Shown: in pieces, positions 16,008 through 25,400 of the stretch
Numbering within the stretch: position 1 is the first letter of the stretch
How the letters are laid out: each line of letters starts with the position of its first letter
Program-made: the position numbers and the translations under genes
The notes under the pieces: generated by a model
What the model was told of the DNA's origin: nothing
The model's input: the letters and a program-made list of their open reading frames with translations, nothing else
The model's database searches: none
Origin: Bacteroidota bacterium
GTDB taxonomy: Bacteria; Bacteroidota; Bacteroidia; 2-12-FULL-35-15
Assembly: GCA_016707685.1 (NCBI GenBank)
Contig: JADJHE010000025.1
Coordinates: 1 to 63,941, forward strand
DNA: 63,941 nt
Reading direction: 5' to 3'

Positions 16008-18431
16008 TTAGTTTTTTGTTTTTTTGATACGCTCCCAGATAGCTAACAAGGTGCCTAAGAACATAACGATACAACCAATCCAAAGGATATTGATGTAAGG
16101 GAAGATAATGGCTTGCATCACAATAAAATCTTTGATGTTCGCTTTCTTTTCTTGTAAGGAAATTTCCACTTTACCCGATTGAGGATCGATTTTCCAGAAC
16201 ATAAATTGTAAACCTAACTGATCTACTTTTGATGCAATGGGTTGAACGCTGTTGTTTTTAATCATGTACACAGGCGTTGCTTCGTATTTAACTCCTGCAA
16301 CATCCAATACACGTAAATGAGCTTTCACAGCAATGTCTTCATTCGCCAATTGCAATTTATCATTGTTTAAATTGGTAGACAATGAATCGAAAATAATAAT
16401 AGCGTTGGACGAGAAGATGGTATCACCTTGTTTCATGGAAGCAGTTTTTGCTTCGGTGTATTCATCTTTTGTTGCTGCTTGTTTTTCTTGTATAGTTTCT
16501 AGCTCAGCATACGTAATGTGTGAGTACAAATCGAAACTAGGGTAGTGACGTGTATCAGGCTCAGGTGAATTACCCATGCGTGGATTCATTTGAATTAACG
16601 GTGCCAATGAAAATTCTTTTTGGAATTTACCTGCAGCATCTCTGGTGAAATAATCAACATCAAACATTACATTGATGCCTTCGGTGCGTCTGCCAACATA
16701 TGTTGCATAATACTTACCCATTGGCAAGGTATCGCCTTGCGTCAATACAATGTTTTCGTTGTTCGAGAAATTATCGCCCAAGCTTGAAACACTTTTACCA
16801 GAAGTATTTTGAGAGATGATTTCTTTTTTAGAAGTAGAAATTAAAACACCCAACATTACCAATGCAAAACCGATGTGTGCAACCGATGCTCCTGCTTTTT
16901 TTAATTTACCACTCAATACACGAATGATATAATCCAAATTAGCTACGGCAGCAAAAATACTCGAGAACATTAGTATAGCGTAGTATCCATTTGCAAAATC
17001 AAGAATGTAGATAAACAGTCCGGTGAAAACAAATGATACAACAAACGACAAAGAAATCTTTTTGATGAATTGTTTTACATCGGTGTTTTTGTATTTAAAA
17101 TATTGTCCAACCGCAATTAAAATGGTAACAATGAATGCAAATGGTAATTGCCAGTTGTTATAGAAATGAATGACATCTTTTAATGGCGCTTTGTTTAAAT
17201 CAAAAAGCTTGTTCCATACAGGCATAGAGGTATAGAACATGATTTGGAAGGAAGATACCAATAAAACAATGGCACCTACAAACATCCAAAACTCACGACT
17301 CCAGATACTTTCTTCTTCTTTTTGGCGAGGGATTTTTTTCCAGTTTACAATCAACAATGCAATTCCAAGAATCAAGAAGAAGAACAAATAGATTAACAAT
17401 TGTCCGCTCATTCCTAAATCGGTGAAGGCATGTACGGAAGATTCACCTAAAATTCCACTACGAGTTAAGAAGGTAGAATAAAGAATTAAAATAAATGTAA
17501 GGATGGATAAAAAGAAAGCAGTGAATAAGGATTGTCCTTCGTTTTTATTGATGAGCATTAAATGGGCTGCACCAACTAAAGTTAACCAAGGCACCAAAGA
17601 TGCATTTTCTACAGGATCCCATGCCCAGAAACCACCAAAGCTTAATGCTTCGTAAGCCCAAGCACCACCCATTAAAATACCGATACCTAAAATGGCAACA
17701 GCAAAAAAGGTCCATGGTAAAGCAGGCTTTAACCATTCGTTAAATTGTTTTTTCCAAAGTCCAGCAATTGCATACGCAAAAGGAACAACGGTTAAAGCAA
17801 AGCCAAGGAATAAAGTAGGAGGGTGGATGGTCATCCAATAATTTTGAAGTAATGGATTTAATCCGCGACCGTCTAATTTTTCGAGATAGTTTGCACTTTT
17901 GAATAGAGGGATATTTGCAAAATCGGGATGCTCACGTAATAAAACAGTAAACGGATTGCTACCGATACGGTGTTCAAAAATGAAGATTCCCAACAGCATA
18001 GAAGCTAAAAATGCTTGTACCAAGGAAACGATGGCCATAACAGGTGCTTCAAAATTCTTAGCCGTTTTTTGTAAAATCAATCCGATAACTACATGCCAGA
18101 ACGTCCATAACAAGAAGCTTCCTTCTTGTCCTTCCCAAAAGCAGGAAAGGATATAACGCATGGGCATTTCTTTGTTGCTATGGTGCCATACATATTCATA
18201 CTCAAAATAATGATTCATGAGCATGATGAACAAGGCAGCAACAATTCCTAAAACGGATAAGCCATGAAAGCGGAAAGAAATACGAGCGATTTTAAGCCAT
18301 GATGGTGCCGCATCATTATTGCGTGCCGCAAAAAAATAACTGATACTTGCTAAAAGCGCAAAAACAAAGGATAGAATAACGAAGAGATTTCCTGCCTTAC
18401 CAATCCATAAATGTTCACCAACGTATTCCAT
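16008..18431 (-). CDS. ccmF: Cytochrome c heme lyase CcmF/CcsA-type
   Basis: 807 aa, about 15 membrane helices. The heme-handling WWD-type segment reads GGFWAWDPVENASLVPW, and periplasmic histidines lie nearby (for example MTIHPPTLFLGF). A large periplasmic loop at about 590-770 is followed by a last helix. CcmF transfers heme from CcmE to apocytochrome c. It lies downstream of ccmB-ccmC-ccmD-ccmE, although repeats fill 393 bp between it and ccmE. Confidence 0.93.
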   Translation of the reverse strand: MEYVGEHLWIGKAGNLFVILSFVFALLASISYFFAARNNDAAPSWLKIARISFRFHGLSVLGIVAALFIMLMNHYFEYEYVWHHSNKEMPMRYILSCFWEGQEGSFLLWTFWHVVIGLILQKTAKNFEAPVMAIVSLVQAFLASMLLGIFIFEHRIGSNPFTVLLREHPDFANIPLFKSANYLEKLDGRGLNPLLQNYWMTIHPPTLFLGFALTVVPFAYAIAGLWKKQFNEWLKPALPWTFFAVAILGIGILMGGAWAYEALSFGGFWAWDPVENASLVPWLTLVGAAHLMLINKNEGQSLFTAFFLSILTFILILYSTFLTRSGILGESSVHAFTDLGMSGQLLIYLFFFLILGIALLIVNWKKIPRQKEEESIWSREFWMFVGAIVLLVSSFQIMFYTSMPVWNKLFDLNKAPLKDVIHFYNNWQLPFAFIVTILIAVGQYFKYKNTDVKQFIKKISLSFVVSFVFTGLFIYILDFANGYYAILMFSSIFAAVANLDYIIRVLSGKLKKAGASVAHIGFALVMLGVLISTSKKEIISQNTSGKSVSSLGDNFSNNENIVLTQGDTLPMGKYYATYVGRRTEGINVMFDVDYFTRDAAGKFQKEFSLAPLIQMNPRMGNSPEPDTRHYPSFDLYSHITYAELETIQEKQAATKDEYTEAKTASMKQGDTIFSSNAIIIFDSLSTNLNNDKLQLANEDIAVKAHLRVLDVAGVKYEATPVYMIKNNSVQPIASKVDQLGLQFMFWKIDPQSGKVEISLQEKKANIKDFIVMQAIIFPYINILWIGCIVMFLGTLLAIWERIKKTKN

Positions 18432-18464
18432 AGTTTATGATTCTAATTTTTTTATTCTTATAGT

Positions 18465-18822
18465 AAATGTGAATAGCGATTAGTGAATAGCAGCTATCAA
18501 CAATTCTCTAACTCAACAATTCAACAATTTCTATAATCAACATTCATTCTTCAAAGAGATTGCTTCGGTCGTGAAAAACTCCCTCGCAATGACAATATAC
18601 TCAGCCATTCAACATTCAACCTTCCAACCCTTCCCACTTTCTCGACTCCGCTCGAAATGACAACGCGCAGCACTTATTTAATAATTTCCAAATTCTCAAA
18701 TTGGCTTCCCTTCCCACTTTCTCGATACGTTCCGCTTCGCTTTACACTCGAAATGACTACGCACTGTCCCAACAACCAACAACCAACAACCAACAACCAA
18801 CAACTAACAACCTACAACCAAC
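18465..18822. repeat. Inverted-orientation mosaic repeat chain between ccmE and ccmF
   Basis: GTGAATAGCG words (18467-18490), CTCAACAATTC words (18505-18535), AGAGATTGCTTCGGTCGTG...CTCGCAATGACA (18557-18594), then the modules of the 6.6-10.8 kb blocks in reverse complement: TTTCTCGACTCCGCTCGAAATGAC AACGCGC, AATTTCCAAATTCTCAAATT, a second TTTCTCGATACGTTCCGC...CTCGAAATGAC TACGCAC, and a CAACAACCAACAACC tail (18771-18822). It sits inside an otherwise tight cytochrome-maturation run. Confidence 0.85.
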
Positions 18823-18824
18823 CT

Positions 18825-19214
18825 CTAATTACTCGCCTGTGGCTTTCCATCGTTATATTTCGAAGGACATTTCATTAAAATATCGGAAGCATGAAATTCT
18901 TCTCCTTGCATTTTTCCAATCAATACAATTTGTTCGGAACGTTCAAAATCTTGAGGTTTTGTTTTATGAAGGATTACCTTTTTTTCAAGGCCTTTGTTAT
19001 CGAGCATATAAAAGGTGAACATGTTTGCATCCACTTTCGGGTCGTAAACCGTTTCTTTTTCTTTATTCAATTTCCCTACAATGTGAAATTCGCTTTCAGG
19101 ATCGCTAACCGCTTCTGCAAAGTCGGCATACGTACTTGTATTATTTAAGGTTGTAAGAATAGCACCAATGGCTACTGCAATAATGATGATCAATAAAATG
19201 TGAATCTTTTTCAT
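18825..19214 (-). CDS. ccmE: Heme chaperone CcmE, Cys-type
   Basis: 129 aa with one N-terminal membrane anchor (ILLIIIIAVAIGAILTTL) and an OB-fold periplasmic domain (EFHIVGKLNKEKE, ...FEHIVLIGKMQGEEFHASDIL-like end). CcmE holds heme covalently before transfer to CcmF. The usual heme-attaching His in HxxxY is replaced: the C-terminal motif reads KCPSKYN (CxxxY), the variant known from system I* of some deltaproteobacteria and archaea. It is 15 bp downstream of ccmD. Confidence 0.9.
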   Translation of the reverse strand: MKKIHILLIIIIAVAIGAILTTLNNTSTYADFAEAVSDPESEFHIVGKLNKEKETVYDPKVDANMFTFYMLDNKGLEKKVILHKTKPQDFERSEQIVLIGKMQGEEFHASDILMKCPSKYNDGKPQASN

Positions 19215-19229
19215 TCCAAGAAGTATTTT

Positions 19230-19457
19230 TTATTCTTTGTTTTTTAATTCTTTTTCAAGCTTTCCAATTTTTCTATCCAACATAATTAGGTAAGCCAAAA
19301 TGCCAATAAAAATGATGGACAAAACAGTGATGACCACATAAATTTTTCCAGATTGAAACATTGGATCGGCCATTTCAACTGCTTGTGAATCTTGTGCCAT
19401 TGCTCCAAAAGAAATGAGAAAGAAAAAGAATGCTAAAATTCGTGTGATGTGTTTCAT
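19230..19457 (-). CDS. ccmD: CcmD-family small membrane protein
   Basis: 75 aa. It seems to have a cleavable signal (ILAFFFFLISFGAMAQ), then a short linker and one membrane helix (IYVVITVLSIIFIGILAYLIML) and a charged tail (DRKIGKLEKELKNKE). CcmD bridges CcmABC and holo-CcmE release. It is identified mainly by position between ccmC and ccmE, 10 and 15 bp away. A signal peptide is unlike enterobacterial CcmD. Confidence 0.75.
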   Translation of the reverse strand: MKHITRILAFFFFLISFGAMAQDSQAVEMADPMFQSGKIYVVITVLSIIFIGILAYLIMLDRKIGKLEKELKNKE

Positions 19458-19467
19458 GCTATATCTA

Positions 19468-20133
19468 TTATTCGTTGAATAAAATTTTACGTTTTAATTT
19501 TTCGGTTCTTACTCTCAAAGTCATGAACCATATTCCCATGATAATCCAGCCGATGACTGCTGGATAAAATACCATGCGCATAGTGCTATCCAAATCGTAT
19601 TTGTTAAAACCAGGATTACCGCCATTGCCAGGATGCAATGAATCGTTCAAACGAGGCAATACCATGATGAATACCATGTACATTACAAAAGCAAAAATAT
19701 TGTATACCGCAGAAATGCGTGCACGTTTTTGTTCTTCATCCACCGAACCTCTTAAAATAAAGTAAGCAAGGTAAATAAGCATGGATACTGCCACACCGTT
19801 TAGTTTAACATCGGCAACCCACCAAGCACCCCAAGTATAACGTGCCCAAACGGAGCCTGTTGTTAATCCTAAAATACCCAATAACATTCCTACGTTTGCC
19901 GATTGAGAGGCAACAATATCGTTATCGAATTTTGAGCTGCTTAAATACTTGATGCTATACGTTGCTGAAATTCCAAGAATCACCATCATGGAAAACCACA
20001 TGGGAACATGGAAATATAAATTACGGATTGTTTCGTGTAAAATTGGTTGTGCGGGAACAGGTAATAAAAAGCCAGTAATGATTGAATAGATAACCAAAAA
20101 TGCTCCTAGTATTTTCCACCAATTTTGTTTCAT
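19468..20133 (-). CDS. ccmC: Heme exporter CcmC
   Basis: 221 aa, six membrane helices. The WWD-type region is YTWGAWWVADVKLNGVAV, with heme-ligand histidine NLYFHVPMWF ahead of it and SLHPGNGG after. CcmC loads heme onto CcmE. Sits 59 bp downstream of ccmB and 10 bp upstream of ccmD. Confidence 0.93.
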   Translation of the reverse strand: MKQNWWKILGAFLVIYSIITGFLLPVPAQPILHETIRNLYFHVPMWFSMMVILGISATYSIKYLSSSKFDNDIVASQSANVGMLLGILGLTTGSVWARYTWGAWWVADVKLNGVAVSMLIYLAYFILRGSVDEEQKRARISAVYNIFAFVMYMVFIMVLPRLNDSLHPGNGGNPGFNKYDLDSTMRMVFYPAVIGWIIMGIWFMTLRVRTEKLKRKILFNE

Positions 20134-20192
20134 AGTATGCTAATCTTTTTGAACTGCAAAAATGCGCTGTATGGTTTGTTGCACCTTGCAAA

Positions 20193-20845
20193 TTAATCGC
20201 GCCAAAGGTAACGAAATAATAGATATGAAAGTGCTATAATAATTACATTCATAAACATTAAAACCATCAAATAGTTTAGGTCCCAATTTTCTAATCCATC
20301 GATGGCATTTTTGGAAAGTTTGATCAACACAATTAGCAATGGCATCAATATCGGAAAGCTCATGATGGCCATTAGGGTAAAATTGTTGCTACTTTTGGAA
20401 GCAATGGCCGAAACCATTGTTAATAAAGAAGCGAAGCCAAAACTACCCAAGGTTAAAACAATCAAAAGAGTGGTAAATCTTGGATGATATTGCCTACAAA
20501 TAGTCCATAAACCAACAAACAAAGTCCAGAAATAACAATTAATAGAATAGAATTGTAGATAATCTTTGAAATAATCACCGCTTGCGGACTTGTCAGCGTG
20601 TAATAATAGAGCAATCGGCCACGCGTTTCGCCAATAAAACTTTTAGCAACACCATTGATGGAAGCAAACAAAAGAATGATCCAAAAAAGCGCATTCCAAG
20701 TGGCAGGATTGATGATTTTTTTGAAGGATAAATAGCTCACAAAAACAGTGGATACCACATACAGCAAAATGCCTCCCAATGCGTATTTATTGCGCATTTC
20801 GAGTTTTAGCTCTTTTAATACCAGTTGTTTTATTTGGTTTACCAT
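20193..20845 (-). CDS. ccmB: Heme exporter permease CcmB, split by one frameshift
   Basis: About 217 aa when the two frames are joined. The first part (20845-20462) has QLVLKELKLEMRNKYALGG, SFIGETRGRLLYYYTLTSP and YGLFVGNIIQDLPLF; the second continues LIVLTLGSFGFASLLTMVSA, KSSNNFTLMAIMSFPILMP and LLFRYLWRD. The break is at a run of four A (20464-20467 as printed); one missing base explains it. Six helices overall. CcmB is the membrane half of the CcmAB ABC transporter; ccmA is not in this window. Since the neighbours are intact, a sequence error is more likely than a real loss. Confidence 0.88.
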
Positions 20846-20848
20846 TTA

Positions 20849-22249
20849 TTACAGTTCAATTATATCTTTTTGTGCAGGAATAGTAATGTGTCTAAATCCA
20901 GCTTCCAGCAATTTTTCTTTGAAATTTAATTGCGTTTCATATTCACCATGTACCAAAATAACTTGTTGAATTTTGGATTTATCTTGACAGTCTAAATACT
21001 GAATCATTTCCTTGTAATCGCCATGAGCACTGTAGGAATCAATGATTACTACATCGGCTTTTACTTCGTGTTCAACACCAAATACACGTACTTTTTTAGC
21101 ACCCGCTCTTATTTTACCACCAGTAGAATTCGGCTCGGCATAGCCAACCATTAAAATGGTGTTTTTAGGGTCGCTAATATTATTCGCAATATGGTGTTTA
21201 ATTCGTCCTGCTTCAATCATACCTGATGCCGAAATGATGATGCATGGTTCAGGTAATTCGTTTAATGCTTTTGAATCTTGTGCATCCTGAATATAAATTA
21301 AGTTTCCAAAACCAAATGGATTGGGATCCTTTTTCATATAATCTAAAATGTCTTCGTTAAAACATTCGGGATGAGCACGCATAATGTTGGTAGCATTGAT
21401 GGATAGAGGACTGTCGACATACACATTGATATGCGGCAACATTTTTTTATGTTCCATTTGATCGAGAGCAAACACAATTTCCTGTGTTCTACCTAAGCTA
21501 AATGCAGGAATAATCAACTTGCCTTTCTTTTCGATGCAGGTGTTGTAAACCACATTGAATAATTCTTGTTCACTCATTGCATTATCGGTATGCAAACGGT
21601 CGCCATAAGTCGATTCGCACACAATTACATCGGCTTGAGGAAAAGGTTGTGGGTCGCGCAAGATAGAGCCGTTGTACCGCCCAATATCACCCGTAAAACA
21701 GAATGTTTTCGTTGCTCCATTTTCTGTGTATTCAATATTCACAGCTGCACTTCCTAAAATATGGCCCGAGTCGGTAAATTTCACATTAAAACCTTCAAAT
21801 ACTTGGTAAGTGGTATTGTATTTTACACTAACAAATTGGCGCAAGGCTTTTTCGACTTCTTTAATAGAATACAGGGGTTTTAAAGGTTCTTCGCCACGTT
21901 TCATTCTGCGTTTATTGATAAAACGCATGTCGTTTTCTTGAATATGAGCACTATCGGTAAGCATGATTTTACACAAATCGGTAGTAGCGGTAGTGCAAAT
22001 AATCTGACCTTTGAATCCTTGTTTTACAAGATTGGGGATGTTCCCAGAGTGATCGATGTGTGCATGCGACAAAATTAAATAGTCGATGCTCGCAGGATCA
22101 AACTCAAAATGACGGTTCATGCTGTCGGTATCAGCACCACGTCCTTGAAAAAAGCCACAATCCAGTAATATTTTCTTTCCATCAAGGGTTGTTAGAAGGT
22201 GTTTACTCCCTGTAACTGTGCGTGCTGCACCAAAAAATTGAATTTGCAT
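20849..22249 (-). CDS. Metallo-beta-lactamase/beta-CASP RNA-processing exonuclease-like protein
   Basis: 466 aa, full length. Zinc motif SHAHIDHSGNIPNLV (HxHxDH), DSGHILGSAA, FTGDIGRYN, beta-CASP part with CIIISASGMIEAGRIKHH and the RNA-specificity end IDSYSAHGDYKEM and VHGEY. Related to CPSF73/YSH1-type nucleases. Its gene ends 3 bp before the ccmB start, so it leads the ccm run, although a functional tie to cytochrome c is not evident. A -7 box lies 22 bp before the ATG. Confidence 0.92.
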   Translation of the reverse strand: MQIQFFGAARTVTGSKHLLTTLDGKKILLDCGFFQGRGADTDSMNRHFEFDPASIDYLILSHAHIDHSGNIPNLVKQGFKGQIICTTATTDLCKIMLTDSAHIQENDMRFINKRRMKRGEEPLKPLYSIKEVEKALRQFVSVKYNTTYQVFEGFNVKFTDSGHILGSAAVNIEYTENGATKTFCFTGDIGRYNGSILRDPQPFPQADVIVCESTYGDRLHTDNAMSEQELFNVVYNTCIEKKGKLIIPAFSLGRTQEIVFALDQMEHKKMLPHINVYVDSPLSINATNIMRAHPECFNEDILDYMKKDPNPFGFGNLIYIQDAQDSKALNELPEPCIIISASGMIEAGRIKHHIANNISDPKNTILMVGYAEPNSTGGKIRAGAKKVRVFGVEHEVKADVVIIDSYSAHGDYKEMIQYLDCQDKSKIQQVILVHGEYETQLNFKEKLLEAGFRHITIPAQKDIIEL

Positions 22250-22271
22250 AACCGATATTTAGTAATTGCCA

Positions 22272-22279
22272 CAAAGATA
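22272..22279 (-). promoter_or_regulatory. -7 box of the MBL/ccm run
   Basis: TATCTTTG on the minus strand (CAAAGATA as printed), 22 bp before the ATG at 22249. It is the likely start of the long minus-strand run down to 12.4 kb. Confidence 0.5.
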
Positions 22280-22371
22280 CTATAATCTTTCTCTTTTTGG
22301 AAGTATTGAAAAGAGCTAAAATTTGTCGTTTTATGGAAAATTTTAAATTTGGCATCTATCAATAAAATCAA

Positions 22372-22379
22372 TAAATTTG
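22372..22379 (+). promoter_or_regulatory. -7 box of the SPOR-protein operon
   Basis: TAAATTTG, about 103 nt before the ATG at 22483. A second TAAATTTG is at 22344-22351. These give a divergent promoter pair with the MBL gene and a long leader for the operon. Confidence 0.45.
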
Positions 22380-22482
22380 TGTGTTTTGGGTAAAAATAGC
22401 AAATTGCTGTACAGGCACTTATACTTTTTTACATTGAGTAATTATTAAAGAGCACACTTCTTTTTCGGAAGAACAATTATAT

Positions 22483-25400
22483 ATGAAGAAGCATTTTCGC
22501 TTTATTATTTTATTGCTAGTGATGATTGGGCTTAACAAGCATGTTGTTATTGCTCAAACGTCCTTTGCCTCAGAAGATGAACTGAAAGCACAAGCAGCCA
22601 AGCTGTTTGATGAAGACGCGTTCGAAGAGGCGTATCCACTGTATTCACAATTGGTGAGTTTGTATCAAAAGATGCGAACTATAACTTCCGTTTAGGCGTT
22701 TGTATGCTCTATGCAAGCGATGACAAAGAAAAGCCCATTCCATTTTTAGAATTTGCTGCAAAAAATTCAGAAGTAGAAAAAGAAGTACTTTTTTACCTTG
22801 CACGTGCTTACCATCTAAACTACCGTTTTGATGATGCGATTAAAGTTTACAACGATTACAAACGTGTAGCTTCTGGTGCAAAGGCCGAGAAGCTAATGGT
22901 AGAGCGACAAATTGAGATGTGTAAGAATGGTAAAAAGTTATTACGTAACATCACTGATTTAGTGGTAATTGATAAAAAAGAAATGAGTCGTAACGAGTTT
23001 TATCGCTCCTACGATATTTCGGATATTGGTGGAAAGTTATTGGTAAAACCCGATGAGCCAGCTTTTAAAACGCCTGTCGATAAAAAGAAAAAGGAAAATT
23101 CAATTATTTATTTAGCTACTAACAACAATCAAGTTTTCTTTTCGAGTTATGGCGAAAATACCGAACGTGGTAAGGATATTTTTGTGATTCGTAAATTGCC
23201 GAATGGCGAATGGAGTAAAGCACAAACACTTGGATATCCTGTAAATACAGAGTATGACGAGGATTTCCCTTTTTTGCATCCCAATGGAAAGGTATTGTAT
23301 TTCTGTTCGAAAGGACATACTTCGATGGGTGGCTACGATATTTTCAAGACAACCTTAAATGAGGAAACCAATACTTGGAACAAGCCGGTAAACATGGACT
23401 TTCCAATCAATACACCCGATGATGATATTTTGTATGTAACCAATGAAGATGAAAAAGAAGCCTTCTTTTCTTCTGCTCGTAACAGTGTTACAGGTAAAAC
23501 TGCGGTGTTTCATATCAATGTAGAACGCAAGCCAATTGATGTAGCCATCATCAAAGGAGCCTTGGTAGCAACAAAAGAAGGTCAAGCATTGGATGCACGT
23601 ATTACGGTGAAAGATTTGGGTGATAATTCCATTTTAGGTATCTACAATGCAAAGGAAACTGGTGGTTATTTGATCAACTTACCAAATGGAGGTAAGTTTA
23701 TGTTTACGGTTGAAGTGGCTGGAATGCCAACCCAATCGGAGATGGTAGTATTGCCAACACAGTATGAGTTTAAGCCACTGAAACAAGAAATTAGCTATGA
23801 AGCAGGAACCGATAAATTAATAGTTAAAAATTTATTTGACGAAGAAGTGGATGATGCAAGTTACATGCTTGCAATGAAATTGATCAAAGAAAAATCGAAA
23901 TTAGAAGCGAGTTCTGCTGCTGAAATTGCGGAAGCAAAAAACAATACTGCCGCTACAGCTCAAACTACTACAGAGACAAACACTGCCAGCACTGAACAAG
24001 ACGGAACGGCTAACTCTAAAACAACACCTACTAATTTATCGAATGAGGAGATTATTAAGATTGCATATTCGGATGCAAAAGATGTTGAAACGGAAGCAAA
24101 AGAATTTAAAGAACAAGCGGACATTGCTTTGACCATTGCAAATCAGAAAAATGAAATTGCTCAAAATAAATTAAAGGAAGCTGACCAGTTAAAATCGGAT
24201 GCGAATTCAATGACTGATAAAGCAAAGAAACAAGCAACCTTAGACGAAGCAAATGCTGCTTACAAAGAAGCGGAAGAACTAAATCAAGAAACGGTTGCTG
24301 CATTTAATTTAGCGAAACGTTTGGAGTTAACTTCTGGAGCAAAACAAAAAGAAGCAGATCTTTCATTGTCGTATGCAAAAAACATTGAAACGGCTGTGAA
24401 GTCGAAAAATGCAACCGAAGCATTGGCAAAGCTCGAAGAGCAACAAAAACAATTGGATGCATTGAATGCAGAGAACACTGCTAGTTCAAATATTGTAAAC
24501 AGCATTAAGATTGATGCGGAGAATAAAAAACGTGATTTAGATAAAGCAACACAGGAGTTAGCAGATGTAAAGCAAGAGATTATTGACAATGAAACATTGA
24601 TTGCAACGACACAAGCAGATATTGAAAAAACAAAGAATGAGCAAATCAAAGCCGATTTGCAAAATCAAATAGAAGGTTTAAAAGCGGACAATGAATTAAG
24701 TAAAAAAGACATTGTGAACTATGAAGAAAAAGTAAACAAACTTCAGAAGGAATACAATGGCATTTTAAATGAAGTGGCATTGGTAAGCAATGTGGTAAAC
24801 CAATCGAAAACAACTAGCAACGAATCGGCAGCTGCTACGGTTGCTGCAATCGACAAAACAAAATTAGAGCAACAAGTTAATTCAATTAAGAGCAGTCCAC
24901 CGGTTTCAACAGAAGTTGCAGCTGTAAAAACAAACAATACTGTAACACCTGAAAATACAAATACTACAACTGAAGTTGCTGTTACAACTTCGGAGGTGAA
25001 ATCGACAAACACTCCAGAAACAACTACTACAACAGAAACACCTGCAGTTGCAAAAGAAGATTACAATGCGAAGTTTAACGAGCAGTTAGAAACAATTGAA
25101 TCGATTAGCAATCCAGCTGATCGTGAGAACAAAAAAGCTGAAATTTATTCGAACTGGGTTACTGCAATGAACCAAGAAATTGCAGAACTGAAAAAAGAGC
25201 AAAAAGCAACAACTGATAAAGAGCAGAAAAAAACAATTGCTGCTACAATTACTGGTTTGGAGAAAGATTTAAAAACTAAACAACAAACAGCAAAAGAAAC
25301 ATTGGCATCTGCTAAAAAGTTGGAGAAGGAGCAAGGTTTGGCTGCTAATACAACTACGACAGAAAATACATCGAATCCAACAACAGAAAATACAAGCACC

